Of a stretch of 64,000 nt of DNA, positions 51,878-60,250 are shown piece by piece. Each line of letters starts with the position of its first letter. Position 1 is the stretch's first letter. The notes beneath the pieces are model-generated. The model had not been told where the DNA came from and did not search any database. It saw only the letters and a list, made by a program, of their open reading frames with translations. A program made the translations under genes and the position numbers. The stretch spans positions 62,001-126,000 of the forward strand of contig NZ_LR656167.1 of the NCBI RefSeq assembly GCF_902168435.1. The letters are read 5' to 3'. The DNA is from Bacillus marasmi. Lineage in GTDB: Bacteria; Bacillota; Bacilli; Bacillales; Cytobacillaceae.

Positions 51878-52882
51878 ATGCCGATTGCAATTGTCAGTAC
51901 TGGAATTTACTTGCCAAAACGGACGATGACGGCGCAGCAAATTGCTGATAAAGCAGGTCTTCCAATTAATGTGGTTGTTGAAAAAATGGGAATAAAGCAA
52001 AAGTACGTTCCGGGACTTGAAGATCATACGTGTGAAATGGGAATCCGCGCAGCCAAGCAGGCGCTAGAAAAAGCAAGGATTGATCCTTCCGACATTGATG
52101 TCATCATTTATATCGGCGAGGAACATAAGGAGTATCCGCTCTGGACATCAGGAATTAAGCTCCAGGAGGCAATTGGAGCGGTCAATGCCTGGGCCTTTGA
52201 TATTGCGCTCAGATGTGGAACGACCATCATGGGATTGAAGCTTGCGAAGTCACTGATGAATGGGGACCCAGCGATTAACACAGTCTTACTTGCTGGTGGT
52301 TATCGGAACGTGGATTTTATTAATTATGAAAATAAGAGAACACGATTCATGTTTAATTTGGGAGCTGGTGGCGGGGCGATTTTACTTCAGAAGGGTAATC
52401 ATAGCAATGTTGTGTTAGAGACGGATGTTATTACAGATGGGTCGTTTTCAGAGGATGTTGTTGTTCCTGTTGGAGGAACAAAGCAACCATTAACTCGAGA
52501 AAATTTAGATTTGTATATGTTAGATGTCACCGATCCTGAGGGAATGAAACAGCGACTTGAGCAAAAGTCGATGGCAAATTTTCTAAAAGTGATAAGAGCA
52601 TCGCTTCGAAAAAGCGGTTATCGCGAATCAGATATTTCGTATGTTGCCCTTCTTCACATGAAGCGCTCTGCACACGAATTTGTATTGTCGGAATTAGGTC
52701 TGTCTCTCGATCAATCAATCTATTTAGAGGATTATGGTCATATTGGTCAAATCGATCAAATTTTGTCCTTGGAGTTGGCTGAACAGGCTGGAAAAATAAA
52801 ACCCGGTGACATCATCGTACTCGTAAGTGCGGGTATTGGCTATGCATGGGGAGCGACGACGATTCGCTGGGGGGAAGGATGA
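51878..52882 (+). CDS. KAS III-like thiolase-superfamily protein
   Basis: 334-aa beta-ketoacyl synthase III-like enzyme. Candidate nucleophile Cys113 (DIALRCGTTIMG) is at the same distance as FabH Cys112. A His is present in LLHMKRSAHEF. The position of the third FabH residue (Asn of GNTSAAS) reads GHIGQID, i.e. His. It is therefore not an ordinary FabH; an acyl-CoA condensing or thiolytic enzyme is likely. AGGTGG lies 7 nt before ATG 51878. Followed by hydrolase and SDR genes in the same operon. Confidence 0.82.
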   Translation: MPIAIVSTGIYLPKRTMTAQQIADKAGLPINVVVEKMGIKQKYVPGLEDHTCEMGIRAAKQALEKARIDPSDIDVIIYIGEEHKEYPLWTSGIKLQEAIGAVNAWAFDIALRCGTTIMGLKLAKSLMNGDPAINTVLLAGGYRNVDFINYENKRTRFMFNLGAGGGAILLQKGNHSNVVLETDVITDGSFSEDVVVPVGGTKQPLTRENLDLYMLDVTDPEGMKQRLEQKSMANFLKVIRASLRKSGYRESDISYVALLHMKRSAHEFVLSELGLSLDQSIYLEDYGHIGQIDQILSLELAEQAGKIKPGDIIVLVSAGIGYAWGATTIRWGEG

Positions 52883-52892
52883 TGCATATTTT

Positions 52893-53786
52893 ATGAAGAT
52901 TAACCTAAAAAAAGTGGAGTTAGCAAATGGAGAAACGATTGCTTACCGGGAGCGTGAGGGGGGAGACAAAAAGCTATTATTGATTCATGGCAATATGACC
53001 TCTTCAAAGCACTGGGATTTAATTCTGGAAAACATCGATGCATCATTTAAAGTATTTGCAGTTGATTTACGAGGCTTTGGTGAATCCAGTTATCAAGAGA
53101 AGATATTTTCTTTAAAGGATTTTTCTGATGATATAAAGCTTTGGGCAGATGAGATTGGATTAACGGATTTTGCTATGATTGGTTGGTCAACTGGTGGCGG
53201 AGTGGCAATGCAATTTGCCATAGATTATCCAGGATATGCTAACAAGTTGATTTTACTGGAATCCGTGTCAACGCGGGGGTATCCTTACTTTGCCGTTGAC
53301 GATAGTGGTATGCCAGACTTTACAAAGCGCTTAACCACTTATGAGCAAATTAAAAATGATCGAATTAGAGTAATTCCAACACAGACTGCCTATGAACAAA
53401 AAAATCGTGAATTTCTTAGAGCCGTCTGGAATGCGGTTATTTATAATCATAATCAACCTGAACCTTGGCGTTATGAAGAATATATTGATGACATGTTAAC
53501 CCAGCGTAATTATGCTGAAGTCATTCACGCGCTCAATATGTTTAATATTAGTGCTGTCGATAATGAAGCAGCAAAGGGTACCAATCAGGCTAGTAATATT
53601 CAAATTCCCGTTCACGTTTTACGTGGTGAGCATGATCTGGTGGTTACTGCAAATATGACCCAGGAAATTATTGCAGATCTTGGCGAAATAGCAAGTTATA
53701 TAGAATTGAAGAATTGTGGACATTCACCGTTGGTTGATGATTTAGGGCAGCTATTAGAAGTTATCACTGATTTTCTAAATATTTAA
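52893..53786 (+). CDS. Alpha/beta hydrolase
   Basis: 297-aa hydrolase with oxyanion motif LIHGNMTSSKHW, nucleophile elbow GWSTGG (Ser99), Asp248 (GEHDLVV) and His277 (NCGHSPL): a complete triad. Probably cytosolic; acts on an ester, thioester or C-C bond of the pathway intermediate. Start ATG 52893 follows GGAAGGATG about 12 nt upstream; frames further upstream lie inside the preceding gene. 11 nt after the KAS-like gene. Confidence 0.85.
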   Translation: MKINLKKVELANGETIAYREREGGDKKLLLIHGNMTSSKHWDLILENIDASFKVFAVDLRGFGESSYQEKIFSLKDFSDDIKLWADEIGLTDFAMIGWSTGGGVAMQFAIDYPGYANKLILLESVSTRGYPYFAVDDSGMPDFTKRLTTYEQIKNDRIRVIPTQTAYEQKNREFLRAVWNAVIYNHNQPEPWRYEEYIDDMLTQRNYAEVIHALNMFNISAVDNEAAKGTNQASNIQIPVHVLRGEHDLVVTANMTQEIIADLGEIASYIELKNCGHSPLVDDLGQLLEVITDFLNI

Positions 53787-53803
53787 CTGAGGAGTGGGTT
53801 AGG

Positions 53804-54544
53804 ATGAGATTATCTGGAAAAGTGGCTATCATCACAGGGGCAGCAAATGGACTTGGACTCGCAGCTGCGGAAATTTTTGCTAAAGAAGGTGCCAGTGTTG
53901 CAATTGCTGATTTCAATGAGGAGTTAGGTCAGGCTAGAGCACAAGAGCTAGCTGACCGAGGGCATCGAGTCGCCTTTTTCCAAGTAAACGTCGCCGACCA
54001 AAATAGCGTAAATACGATGGTAAAGAATGTACTAGATACTTTTGGGAAAATTGATATTTTAGTGAATAATGCCGGAATTACGAGAGATGCGATGTTGAAA
54101 AAAATGACGTTAGAAAACTTCCAAAAAGTCATCGATGTTAATTTAACCGGCGTCTTCCTTTGTACACATGCTGTATTGCCGTCAATGCTCGAACAAGGGA
54201 GTGGCAGAATTATCAATACATCATCCGTCTCAGGTGTTTATGGAAACATCGGTCAGACAAATTATGCGGCTGCAAAGGCGGCGGTTGTTGGAATGACGAA
54301 GACGTGGGCAAAAGAACTTGGTCGCAAGGGAATTAACGTAAATGCAGTTGCACCAGGTTTTATCGAGACAAATATGACAGCTGCGGTTCCAGAAAAGGTC
54401 CTAGATACGATTAAGCAAACGATTCCTCTTGGACACCTTGGTAAGCCGGAAGACATTGCTAATGCCTATTTATACTTGGCTTCAGATGATGGGAAGTATG
54501 TTAATGGAACTACACTCCATGTCGATGGCGGAATTATGATGTAA
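53804..54544 (+). CDS. FabG-like short-chain dehydrogenase/reductase
   Basis: 246-aa classical SDR. Cofactor motif TGAANGLG at 11-18, NNAG at 88-91, catalytic Ser141, Tyr154 and Lys158 (YAAAK). ADFNEE after beta-2 suggests NAD preference, since acidic Asp36 takes the ribose-binding position. Would interconvert a 3-oxoacyl and 3-hydroxyacyl thioester. Last gene of the liv operon; strong terminator follows. Confidence 0.88.
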   Translation: MRLSGKVAIITGAANGLGLAAAEIFAKEGASVAIADFNEELGQARAQELADRGHRVAFFQVNVADQNSVNTMVKNVLDTFGKIDILVNNAGITRDAMLKKMTLENFQKVIDVNLTGVFLCTHAVLPSMLEQGSGRIINTSSVSGVYGNIGQTNYAAAKAAVVGMTKTWAKELGRKGINVNAVAPGFIETNMTAAVPEKVLDTIKQTIPLGHLGKPEDIANAYLYLASDDGKYVNGTTLHVDGGIMM

Positions 54545-54573
54545 AAAACGGAGGCCTAGTTGCCTCCGTTTTT
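54543..54573. terminator. Bidirectional terminator after the liv operon
   Basis: AAAAACGGAGGC/GCCTCCGTTTTT stem with CTAGTT loop and T tails on both strands. Confidence 0.88.
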
Positions 54574-54593
54574 TTGTGGAATTTTGTACCCAC

Positions 54594-54821
54594 CTAATGC
54601 GTTGTATTCCCACTGTATTCTTCCATTAAACTCACACACATTCCAAAGCCAAAGGTAACCATTGCTCCAATCAATACTCCTATTCCGGCAGCAGATATTG
54701 CGTGCGAATGGATGTAATCGCTTACAATCATTCCAATAATAAAGAGAATTAAGCCGAGTATAAAACCCCAAGTTGCAAGTGATCTAAAATTCGCTAATGT
54801 TCGTTTCGGGTTATTTTGCAC
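54594..54821 (-). CDS. Small two-TM membrane protein
   Basis: 75 aa with TMs at about 16-36 and 42-64 and short polar ends. GTG start after AAGGAGGATG with good spacing. Not recognised as a named family. Convergent with the SDR gene and sharing its terminator. Confidence 0.7.
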   Translation of the reverse strand: MQNNPKRTLANFRSLATWGFILGLILFIIGMIVSDYIHSHAISAAGIGVLIGAMVTFGFGMCVSLMEEYSGNTTH

Positions 54822-54900
54822 AATATCATCCTCCTTGTAAAGAATATTCTAACAATTGTAACAATTTTGTCAAACTTTTTTGAAATCTTCCTCTAGTTGG

Positions 54901-54964
54901 TGATTCTGAAAAGAATAATCATATTGATGGATTGATTCTGAAAAGAATAATCATATTGATGGAT
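54901..54964. repeat. 32-bp perfect tandem duplication
   Basis: Two identical adjacent copies of a 32-bp unit beginning TGATTCTGAAAAGAATAATC (54901-54932, 54933-54964). Lies at the left end of a 700-bp gene-free stretch (54822-55520). Confidence 0.9.
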
Positions 54965-55018
54965 TCTTTCCAAAAGATTGTTGCTTTTGGGCTTGAGGCA
55001 GAAGGGAATAAAAGTTTT

Positions 55019-55411
55019 GCGGACATATAAGCTGTTATTTGTGTTAAAACTAGCATTTTCGAGTTGTGAGCGGACATATAATCCGCTATTTGCCCAAAAT
55101 GCAGATTAAATTGGATGATTTTCACGAAATAAGGTCGCTAGTGTCCGCTAAATTCTTAAATCAATGCATTTGACTGCAAATAAGGTATTCTGAGTCCGCT
55201 GAAATCACTAGCATCATCCGGAACGGACATAGGAGCCGTTATTTGTACAAAAAACAGTGCCATCCAGGCGTGAGCGGACATATAATCCGCTATTTTCCCA
55301 AAATGCAGATTAAATTGCATGATTTTCACGAAATAAGGTCGCTAGTGTCCGCTAAATTCTTAAATCAAAGGATTTGACTGCAAATAAGGTATTCTGTGTC
55401 CGCTGAAATCA
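55019..55411. repeat. 204-bp tandem repeat with GCGGACA hairpins
   Basis: Copy 1 is 55019-55222, copy 2 is 55223-55411. The last 142 bp (55066-55207 vs 55270-55411) are nearly identical; the first part is diverged. Each contains AGCGGA-N7-TCCGCT and further GTCCGCT motifs able to form hairpins. No open frame. Looks like a dispersed non-coding repeat family rather than an IS. Confidence 0.85.
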
Positions 55412-55457
55412 GAAACCAGATAGTGAAACAAAGACTTGATAGACATGCTAAGCACCG

Positions 55458-55490
55458 TGTAACTCACTTGTAACTTTCCTCACGTATTAT
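55458..55490 (+). promoter_or_regulatory. Acyl-CoA synthetase promoter with TGTAACT direct repeat
   Basis: TGTAACT at 55458-55464 and 55469-55475, 4-nt gap, then 9 nt to -10 TATTAT at 55485-55490. Same layout as the liv operon promoter; indicates shared control by the BTAD regulator. Confidence 0.7.
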
Positions 55491-55520
55491 TAAAGCAATA
55501 ATAACGAGGGAGAGATCACG

Positions 55521-57038
55521 ATGCGGTGGGAAATGGATTGGATAGATAACAGAGCAAGATTGACGCCAAATCGGGTTGCAATTATTGATGCTGATACAAA
55601 TGAAACCTATACCTATCGAAACATAAATATGAGAGCAAGCGCGCTTGCAAGTTGGTTTATAGAAAATGGGGTAAAAAAAGGCGACAGGGTTGCGCTTTTG
55701 TCCCCCAATCATATCTCCTATTTTGATTTACTTTTTGCTTGTGCGAAAATCGGGGCGATATTTGTTCCGCTAAATTGGCGCTTAGCCAAGGAGGAGTTAA
55801 ATTATATACTGTCGGATTGTACTCCTGTTTTGATTGGATACCACACTCAGTTCCAAGAAAAAGTCGAGCAGCTACACGCAGAGACTGAAAGGTCCTTTTG
55901 TATTAACTCTGCTGAGTATGCTAATCTTCTCGTAAACAATACTAGCCTAAAAGATATGGTGGAACTAAGGGAAGAGGACCCACTGGCAATGATTTACACC
56001 GGAGGGACAACAGGTAAACCGAAAGGGGTTGTCCTGGCTCATCGCTCGATTATGTCCAATGCATTAAATACTGTGTTAAGCTGGAATTTAACGGAGCATG
56101 ACTGTACATTATCCAGTATGCCAATGTTTCATACTGGAGGATTAAATGTATTATCGATACCACTCTTGCTTATTGGCGGAAAAGTAGTCATCACTTCAGC
56201 ATTTGATCCAGTAAAATCAATTGAATATATTAACACATATCATTGTACAATCGTCATTTTCGTACCAACGATGTACCATATGATGTTTCAAACAGAAGAG
56301 TTCAAAAGCAGCAAATTTCCTTCAATTCGAATATTTCTTTCGGGTGGTGCCCCGTGTCCGCTTGAGGTTTATGATACTTTTCAAAAGAAAGGAATTGCCT
56401 TTAAGGAAGGCTACGGATTAACAGAAGCCGGTCCAAATAATTTTTATATTGACCCTAAAGTTGCCAATATTAAACGAGGGTCAGTAGGTAAACCTATGAT
56501 GTTTAATATGGTTAAATTGGTTACAGAGGATGGACATGAGGCTGGGCCAAATGAAGTTGGTGAAATATTAATTAAAGGAAAGCATGTATTCATTCAATAT
56601 TGGAATAATCCAGAGGCAACCGCTCAAAGCATGCAGAATGGGTGGCTTCATACGGGGGACCTTGGTCGGATGGACGAGGAAGGCTTCTTCTATATTGTCG
56701 GTCGAAAAAAAGATATGATTATTACTGGTGGGGAAAATGTTTATCCGCTTGAAATAGAGCACTGGCTTGAATCCCATCCTGAAATTGATGAAGCTGCCGT
56801 AATCGGCCTTCCAGACACGAAATGGGGCGAAGTTGTAACTGCCTTTGTTGTAGTGACAAATTCACTACTTCAGGGCACTGATTTAATAGCCTATTGCGGG
56901 CGCAAACTAGGAAAATATAAAATACCGCGGAAGTTCATTTTGGTCGATGAACTGCCGAAAACTCATGTTGGAAAAATTGATAAAAAACGTTTAAAGGAAA
57001 TAGGTATTCAAGTGCTAGAAATGAATAAATCTAGTTGA
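55521..57038 (+). CDS. Acyl-CoA synthetase (AMP-forming)
   Basis: 505-aa class I adenylate-forming ligase. P-loop YTGGTTGKPKGVV at about 157-169, EGYGLTEAG near 295, TGDLGRMDEEGFFYIVGRKKDMI near 380, and catalytic lysine in KTHVGKIDKK near the end. Would activate a fatty or aromatic acid to its CoA thioester. AGGGAGAG lies 6 nt before ATG. Monocistronic, but shares the promoter motif with the liv operon, so it is probably the activating enzyme for the imported substrate. Confidence 0.88.
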   Translation: MRWEMDWIDNRARLTPNRVAIIDADTNETYTYRNINMRASALASWFIENGVKKGDRVALLSPNHISYFDLLFACAKIGAIFVPLNWRLAKEELNYILSDCTPVLIGYHTQFQEKVEQLHAETERSFCINSAEYANLLVNNTSLKDMVELREEDPLAMIYTGGTTGKPKGVVLAHRSIMSNALNTVLSWNLTEHDCTLSSMPMFHTGGLNVLSIPLLLIGGKVVITSAFDPVKSIEYINTYHCTIVIFVPTMYHMMFQTEEFKSSKFPSIRIFLSGGAPCPLEVYDTFQKKGIAFKEGYGLTEAGPNNFYIDPKVANIKRGSVGKPMMFNMVKLVTEDGHEAGPNEVGEILIKGKHVFIQYWNNPEATAQSMQNGWLHTGDLGRMDEEGFFYIVGRKKDMIITGGENVYPLEIEHWLESHPEIDEAAVIGLPDTKWGEVVTAFVVVTNSLLQGTDLIAYCGRKLGKYKIPRKFILVDELPKTHVGKIDKKRLKEIGIQVLEMNKSS

Positions 57039-57045
57039 CCTGCAG

Positions 57046-57075
57046 GCTGTCGATTATTATAATCGACAGCTTTTG
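57046..57075 (+). terminator. Terminator of the synthetase gene
   Basis: GCTGTCGATTA/TAATCGACAGC stem with 3-nt loop, then TTTTG. Confidence 0.82.
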
Positions 57076-57210
57076 TTCGTTTCATATTTGTTTGTCGATG
57101 AATGTTAAGGTAGACTAACGATATATTAAAGTGAAACTTTCTTTGAATATTCACTAGCATTTTGTGGAATTATTTAGTTTGTAAGTTAGATGAAGGGAGC
57201 TTTTTCAAAA

Positions 57211-57573
57211 ATGACAGAAAATCTTTACGAAAAGTTAGGCGGGGAACAAGCAGTATCAAAGGTGGTGGATTATTTCTATGATGAGCTGGTTTTAAAAGAC
57301 GAGACAGTCAATGGTTTTTTTGAGAATACTGACATGGATAAACAGCGCAGCCATCAAACAAAATTTATTAGCTTTGCTTTAGGTGGACCTAATCAATACT
57401 CCGGACAATCAATGGCAAAGGCTCACGAGGGAATGAATCTCCATCCAGAGCATTTTAATGCAATTGCCAATCATTTACATAAAGCTTTAGCGCATCATGG
57501 TGTAAGTGAAGCGGACATAGACCAAGCTTTATCGAAGGTTGCTTCATTGAGAGAAGATATTTTATATAAATAA
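57211..57573 (+). CDS. Group I truncated hemoglobin
   Basis: 120-aa 2-over-2 globin. Conserved LYEKLGGEQAVSKVVDYFYDEL start, FFENTDMDKQRSHQTKFISFALGGP, and the proximal histidine region AHEGMNLHPEHF. Group I members bind oxygen or NO; NO detoxification is typical. ATG 57211 is used because AAGGGAG lies 11 nt upstream, after the earlier ATG at 57190. Monocistronic. Confidence 0.92.
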   Translation: MTENLYEKLGGEQAVSKVVDYFYDELVLKDETVNGFFENTDMDKQRSHQTKFISFALGGPNQYSGQSMAKAHEGMNLHPEHFNAIANHLHKALAHHGVSEADIDQALSKVASLREDILYK

Positions 57574-57582
57574 AAAATGCAA

Positions 57583-57618
57583 AAACAAAGCGATCCACTC
57601 CGTGGGTCGCTTTTGTTT
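57583..57618 (+). terminator. Terminator of the truncated hemoglobin gene
   Basis: Imperfect 16-bp stem around GCGATCCAC/GTGGGTCGC with a TTTTGTTT tail. Confidence 0.75.
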
Positions 57619-57701
57619 GTATACCAACAATGTAAACGCTTTTAAAATATTAATAAATTCCAGCGTAATAAATAATTTACTGAATATTAAAATTTAATAC
57701 A

Positions 57702-57730
57702 TTGACAATGAATATCAGTGGTGCTATCCT
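57702..57730 (+). promoter_or_regulatory. Promoter of the ATP-grasp/alpha-E/transglutaminase operon
   Basis: TTGACA, 17-nt spacer, TATCCT. It leaves a leader of about 175 nt before 57915, in which no known riboswitch was recognised. Confidence 0.55.
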
Positions 57731-57914
57731 TTGTGTTAGAAAAGCTTACATGTTAAGTTAGCAAATATAACTGAATTCTTTGTGTTAACGGTCGAATACA
57801 AAAATACCTACGCAAACGCCTAAGGTTATTGTTAGGAAATATTACATAATTCTTGTTTTTACGACAAAAGTTGATACGAAAGAAAATACATAGAACAGTT
57901 TTAGGAGGAAGAAG

Positions 57915-59351
57915 ATGTTTTCAGAATACGATTTTGAATCTAGTTTTGATGAAATGTTTGATGAACAAGGTGGAATTCGCAATCATTATGAACAAATACA
58001 TAGTCAACTATCAGAAATGGGTGAATCAGAATTAGCGGAATTACAAGCCGCTATGCAGAAGTATATGATGAAGCAGGGGGTAACGTTTACTTTATATAAC
58101 GGTAACGAAGGTAATTCCTTGGAACGAACAATACCTGTTGATATCATACCAAGAGTTATTCCAGCTCCTGAATGGTCCCTAATTGAAAAAGGAATTAAAC
58201 AGCGTGTAACAGCTATGAATCAATTTATCCGTGATGTGTACCATGAACAAGTCATTCTCCGCGAAGGCATTATTCCTCGGAAAATGGTTGTCTCTAATCC
58301 GTATTTCCTAACTGAAATGATGGGCGTTAAAGTTCCCGGTGATGTCTACATTCCTTTATCTGGGATTGATTTAATCCGCGATGAGTCAGGACAATACTAT
58401 GTTTTAGAGGATAACCTAAGAACTCCATCAGGACTCTCTTATATTTATAAAAATCGAGCTTGGATGAAAAGGTTGTTCCAAGAGTTGATGACAAAACATA
58501 AGGTTCGTCCAATCGATAAAAGCTTGAATTCTTTACTATCGATACTAAGAAGTCTTTCTCCTACAAATAAAAAAAATCCGGTTGTTGTTCTATTGACTCC
58601 AGGTTGCTATAATTCCGCATATTTTGAACATACTTTTTTAGCTCAGCAACTTGGGATTCCGCTTGTTGAAGGCAAGGATTTAAAGGTCATTAATCAAAAG
58701 GTATACATGAAAACGATAAAAGGTCTGCAACAGGTAGATGTTGTATATCGCCGAGTCGATGATGAATTTCTTGATCCATTATGTTTCAGAGCTGATTCAC
58801 TTCTAGGAGTCCCTGGAATCATGAATGCATATCGTGCTGGAAATGTGGCGCTGGCTAATGCACCGGGGACAGGAATTGCTGATGATAAAGCAATCTACAC
58901 CTATGTACCAGATATGATTCGCTTTTATTTAAATGAAGAGCCGATATTGAAAAATATCCCAACGTATGTTCTTTCTAGGGAGAATGATCTGCGGTATGTT
59001 TTAGCTCATCTACCCGAAATGGTTGTAAAGGAAACTGCTTTATCGGGTGGGTATGGAATGTTGATTGGACCTAGTTCAACGCAACAGGAAATCGCTGAGT
59101 TTAAGCGAAAGATTGTTCAAGCTCCAGAAAAATATATTGCGCAGCCTACTATTAATCTTTCGAGTGTGCCTTCACTAGTTAGCGATGGAATCAAAGGTCG
59201 CCATGTAGATTTGAGACCGTTTGCGTTTATGGGGACCAATGAAATAGAGGTATTGCCTGGTGGTTTAACAAGGGTTGCCTTAAAGGAAGGCAGTCTGGTG
59301 GTTAATTCATCGCAAGGCGGCGGAAGCAAAGATACTTGGGTATTATACTAA
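57915..59351 (+). CDS. Circularly permuted ATP-grasp type 2 protein
   Basis: 478-aa protein of the circularly permuted ATP-grasp family (DUF404/DUF407). Seen: YHEQVILREGIIPRKMVVSNPYF, DLIRDESGQYYVLEDNLRTPSG, VVVLLTPGCYNSAYFEHTFLAQQLGIPLVEG, DVVYRRVDDEFLDPL and GTGIADDKAIYTYVPDMI. Predicted carboxylate-amine ligase, perhaps making a small peptide; product unknown. AGGAGGAAG precedes ATG. First gene of a conserved three-gene operon. Confidence 0.9.
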   Translation: MFSEYDFESSFDEMFDEQGGIRNHYEQIHSQLSEMGESELAELQAAMQKYMMKQGVTFTLYNGNEGNSLERTIPVDIIPRVIPAPEWSLIEKGIKQRVTAMNQFIRDVYHEQVILREGIIPRKMVVSNPYFLTEMMGVKVPGDVYIPLSGIDLIRDESGQYYVLEDNLRTPSGLSYIYKNRAWMKRLFQELMTKHKVRPIDKSLNSLLSILRSLSPTNKKNPVVVLLTPGCYNSAYFEHTFLAQQLGIPLVEGKDLKVINQKVYMKTIKGLQQVDVVYRRVDDEFLDPLCFRADSLLGVPGIMNAYRAGNVALANAPGTGIADDKAIYTYVPDMIRFYLNEEPILKNIPTYVLSRENDLRYVLAHLPEMVVKETALSGGYGMLIGPSSTQQEIAEFKRKIVQAPEKYIAQPTINLSSVPSLVSDGIKGRHVDLRPFAFMGTNEIEVLPGGLTRVALKEGSLVVNSSQGGGSKDTWVLY

Positions 59352-59374
59352 TATATTAAAGGAAGTGTGGATGA

Positions 59375-60250
59375 ATGTTAAATCGAATTGTTGCATCATT
59401 TTATTGGATTGGCCGTTATTCTGAAAGAATTGATTACACAGCACGTCTCGCTGATGTGAATATTTACGGACATTATAAACTTAGTGATAATGAAGAGTAT
59501 TACAATTCCGTCATGACCAACCTAACGTTTGTTAGAAATAATGTTCGTGAAATAAGACAATATGCGACCAATCGGATGTGGGATTGTATTAATGGTTTTT
59601 ATTTATGGTTATCTGACCATGATCATGCTGCTGAGCATAGACCATTTAAGGTGTTAAATCGTGTTCGCAATGAAGTGTCCTTGTTTAAAAACGTTGCTGA
59701 TTCATCAATGCTTCATGAAGTGGAGTGGCGATTTCTAACAGCTGGTGAACAACTAGAATGTGCTGAAAATACAGCTCGTATGATACTGCATGTACTAGAC
59801 TCACTTGAGAGAGAAGAAGACTTACATAACTTAGAATATCATCGTCTAGTTACGTTGCTTGAAAGCGTTGATGGATTTGAAGCTTTTCGAAAGGTACACG
59901 CCAACCATTTTACAATAGATAAGATTATTGAATTTTTATTGTTAAATTCTCTTTTCTCTAAATCTGTCTATTATTCTTTATTTTCCTTAGAGGAAAATTT
60001 TAAAGGGTTAAAATTAGAATATCAATTGGATCATCTTTCGAAAGTAATTCGTTTAGTTAATCGATTACGTGCACTTTTATACCAAAGTTTAGACTTGAAA
60101 GGGAAAACAATTGTCGAGCACCGTGAATTTTTTAACACAATTATTCTAGGGTGTGGTCAAATCAATCAGGAAATTGAGAGAAGTATTGCCCATGAACCGG
60201 AAATGGATATTAAAGACAACTTTCATCGGAAACTGGCAGAGCTTGTATGA
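59375..60250 (+). CDS. Alpha-E domain protein
   Basis: 291-aa all-helical alpha-E (DUF403) protein; start ASFYWIGRYSERIDYTARLADVN is the family hallmark. No catalytic motif known. Always linked with the ATP-grasp partner; a regulatory or scaffold subunit is assumed. Overlaps the transglutaminase gene by 4 nt. Confidence 0.9.
   Translation: MLNRIVASFYWIGRYSERIDYTARLADVNIYGHYKLSDNEEYYNSVMTNLTFVRNNVREIRQYATNRMWDCINGFYLWLSDHDHAAEHRPFKVLNRVRNEVSLFKNVADSSMLHEVEWRFLTAGEQLECAENTARMILHVLDSLEREEDLHNLEYHRLVTLLESVDGFEAFRKVHANHFTIDKIIEFLLLNSLFSKSVYYSLFSLEENFKGLKLEYQLDHLSKVIRLVNRLRALLYQSLDLKGKTIVEHREFFNTIILGCGQINQEIERSIAHEPEMDIKDNFHRKLAELV

Noticed and set aside
54901-55411. Possible CRISPR array
   Set aside because: The 32-bp copies are directly adjacent with no spacers, and the larger units are 204 bp; no cas genes are nearby.
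57731-57914. Possible riboswitch in the ATP-grasp operon leader
   Set aside because: The leader is long but shows no motif I can match to a known class; kept only as a leader of unknown role.
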